From assembly GCA_015484985.1 (NCBI GenBank), contig WFUL01000031.1:1-6564 (forward strand): DNA of 6,564 bases, read 5' to 3'. Below, piece after piece: positions 6,370-6,564 of this stretch (its first letter is position 1; every line of letters starts with the position of its first letter). Source of the DNA: Anaerolineales bacterium. GTDB lineage: Bacteria; Chloroflexota; Anaerolineae; Anaerolineales; DRMV01. Under the pieces are notes generated by a model. It saw nothing but the letters and a program-made list of their open reading frames with translations. It searched no databases and had not been told where the DNA came from. The translations under genes and the position numbers were made by a program.

Positions 6370-6564
6370 ATGCCACCTCCTCCACCATACACCGATACCA
6401 TCGCCGTCTTTACCGCCGGAGCCCTATTGGGCAGCTGCCTGGGAGGCAGCATCACCCTCCTCATGGGCCTCATGCTCATATGGTGGCATGCACGGGGCTC
6501 CGCGCCGTTCTTCGGTCGTCATCGGTTCACCGCCTTCGTCGCCCGCTCTACCCAACGGTTCCCC
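6370..6564 (+). CDS. Unrecognised small single-span membrane protein (open at window end)
   Basis: I do not recognise this gene. The ATG at 6370 has AAAGGAGA (6355-6362) seven bases upstream, and 65 codons remain open to the window end. The protein starts with MPPPPPYTDT, then has a hydrophobic helix at about residues 11-39 with small residues at 16, 17, 21, 25 and 26, a spacing that often supports helix packing. It ends in WWHARG and a basic segment rich in Arg and Phe. By the positive-inside rule the N-terminus would be outside and the basic part in the cytoplasm. It is divergent from cstA across a 264-base spacer. The strong ribosome site, Pro-rich start and helix make a real gene likely, but there is no functional clue, and length and family are unknown because the 3' end is missing. 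Confidence 0.6.
   Translation, partial: MPPPPPYTDTIAVFTAGALLGSCLGGSITLLMGLMLIWWHARGSAPFFGRHRFTAFVARSTQRFP

Noticed and set aside
6204..6479. 91-codon minus-strand open frame in the divergent spacer
   Set aside because: It overlaps the better-supported plus-strand gene at 6370 and reads through the tandem repeats (GVPIIGVPII-like). Its peptide has no recognisable features.

Overview
The window looks like one end of a bacterial metagenome or draft-genome contig. Bases 1-26 are not genomic: they match the transposase-end part of the Illumina Nextera read-2 adapter, so the biological sequence starts at base 27. The DNA is GC-rich, genes are tightly packed, and nearly every start has a strong AGGAGG-type Shine-Dalgarno. 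A fused NuoCD, the style of NuoI (RCTACGIC...CPPQCI), an Mrp without CxxC and heptamer-type intergenic repeats would fit a Chloroflexota-like (Anaerolineae-like) bacterium. That placement is a low-confidence inference.

Layout, right to left along the minus strand. cstA (4318-6105, minus) encodes a short carbon-starvation-family membrane transporter and ends at a 15-bp-stem intrinsic terminator (4244-4282). A new transcription unit then starts from a well-formed promoter with a perfect TATAAT (4131-4158) and runs nuoB (3426-4094), a fused nuoCD (1641-3374), nuoI (954-1565) and an mrp/apbC-type P-loop ATPase (27-929). The mrp gene is cut by the contig end after 301 codons. To the right of cstA, a divergent spacer (6106-6369) with short direct repeats leads to a plus-strand gene (6370-end, open) for a small protein with one membrane helix that I do not recognise.

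How the genes work together. NuoB (cluster N2), NuoCD and NuoI (two 4Fe-4S clusters, N6a/N6b) are the quinone-reducing connecting module of complex I. The membrane subunit genes (nuoA, H, J-N) and the NADH-module genes (nuoE, F, G) are absent from this unit. Mrp belongs to the same family as Ind1/NUBPL, the mitochondrial Fe-S factor for complex I, so its place directly behind the Fe-S subunit genes suggests an assembly role. CstA-family proteins import pyruvate or peptides; its terminator and the nuoB promoter indicate that it is transcribed separately.

No RNA genes, CRISPR arrays or insertion sequences were seen. No gene-free stretch exceeds 300 bases; the two longest spacers (4095-4317 and 6106-6369) are described in the features.
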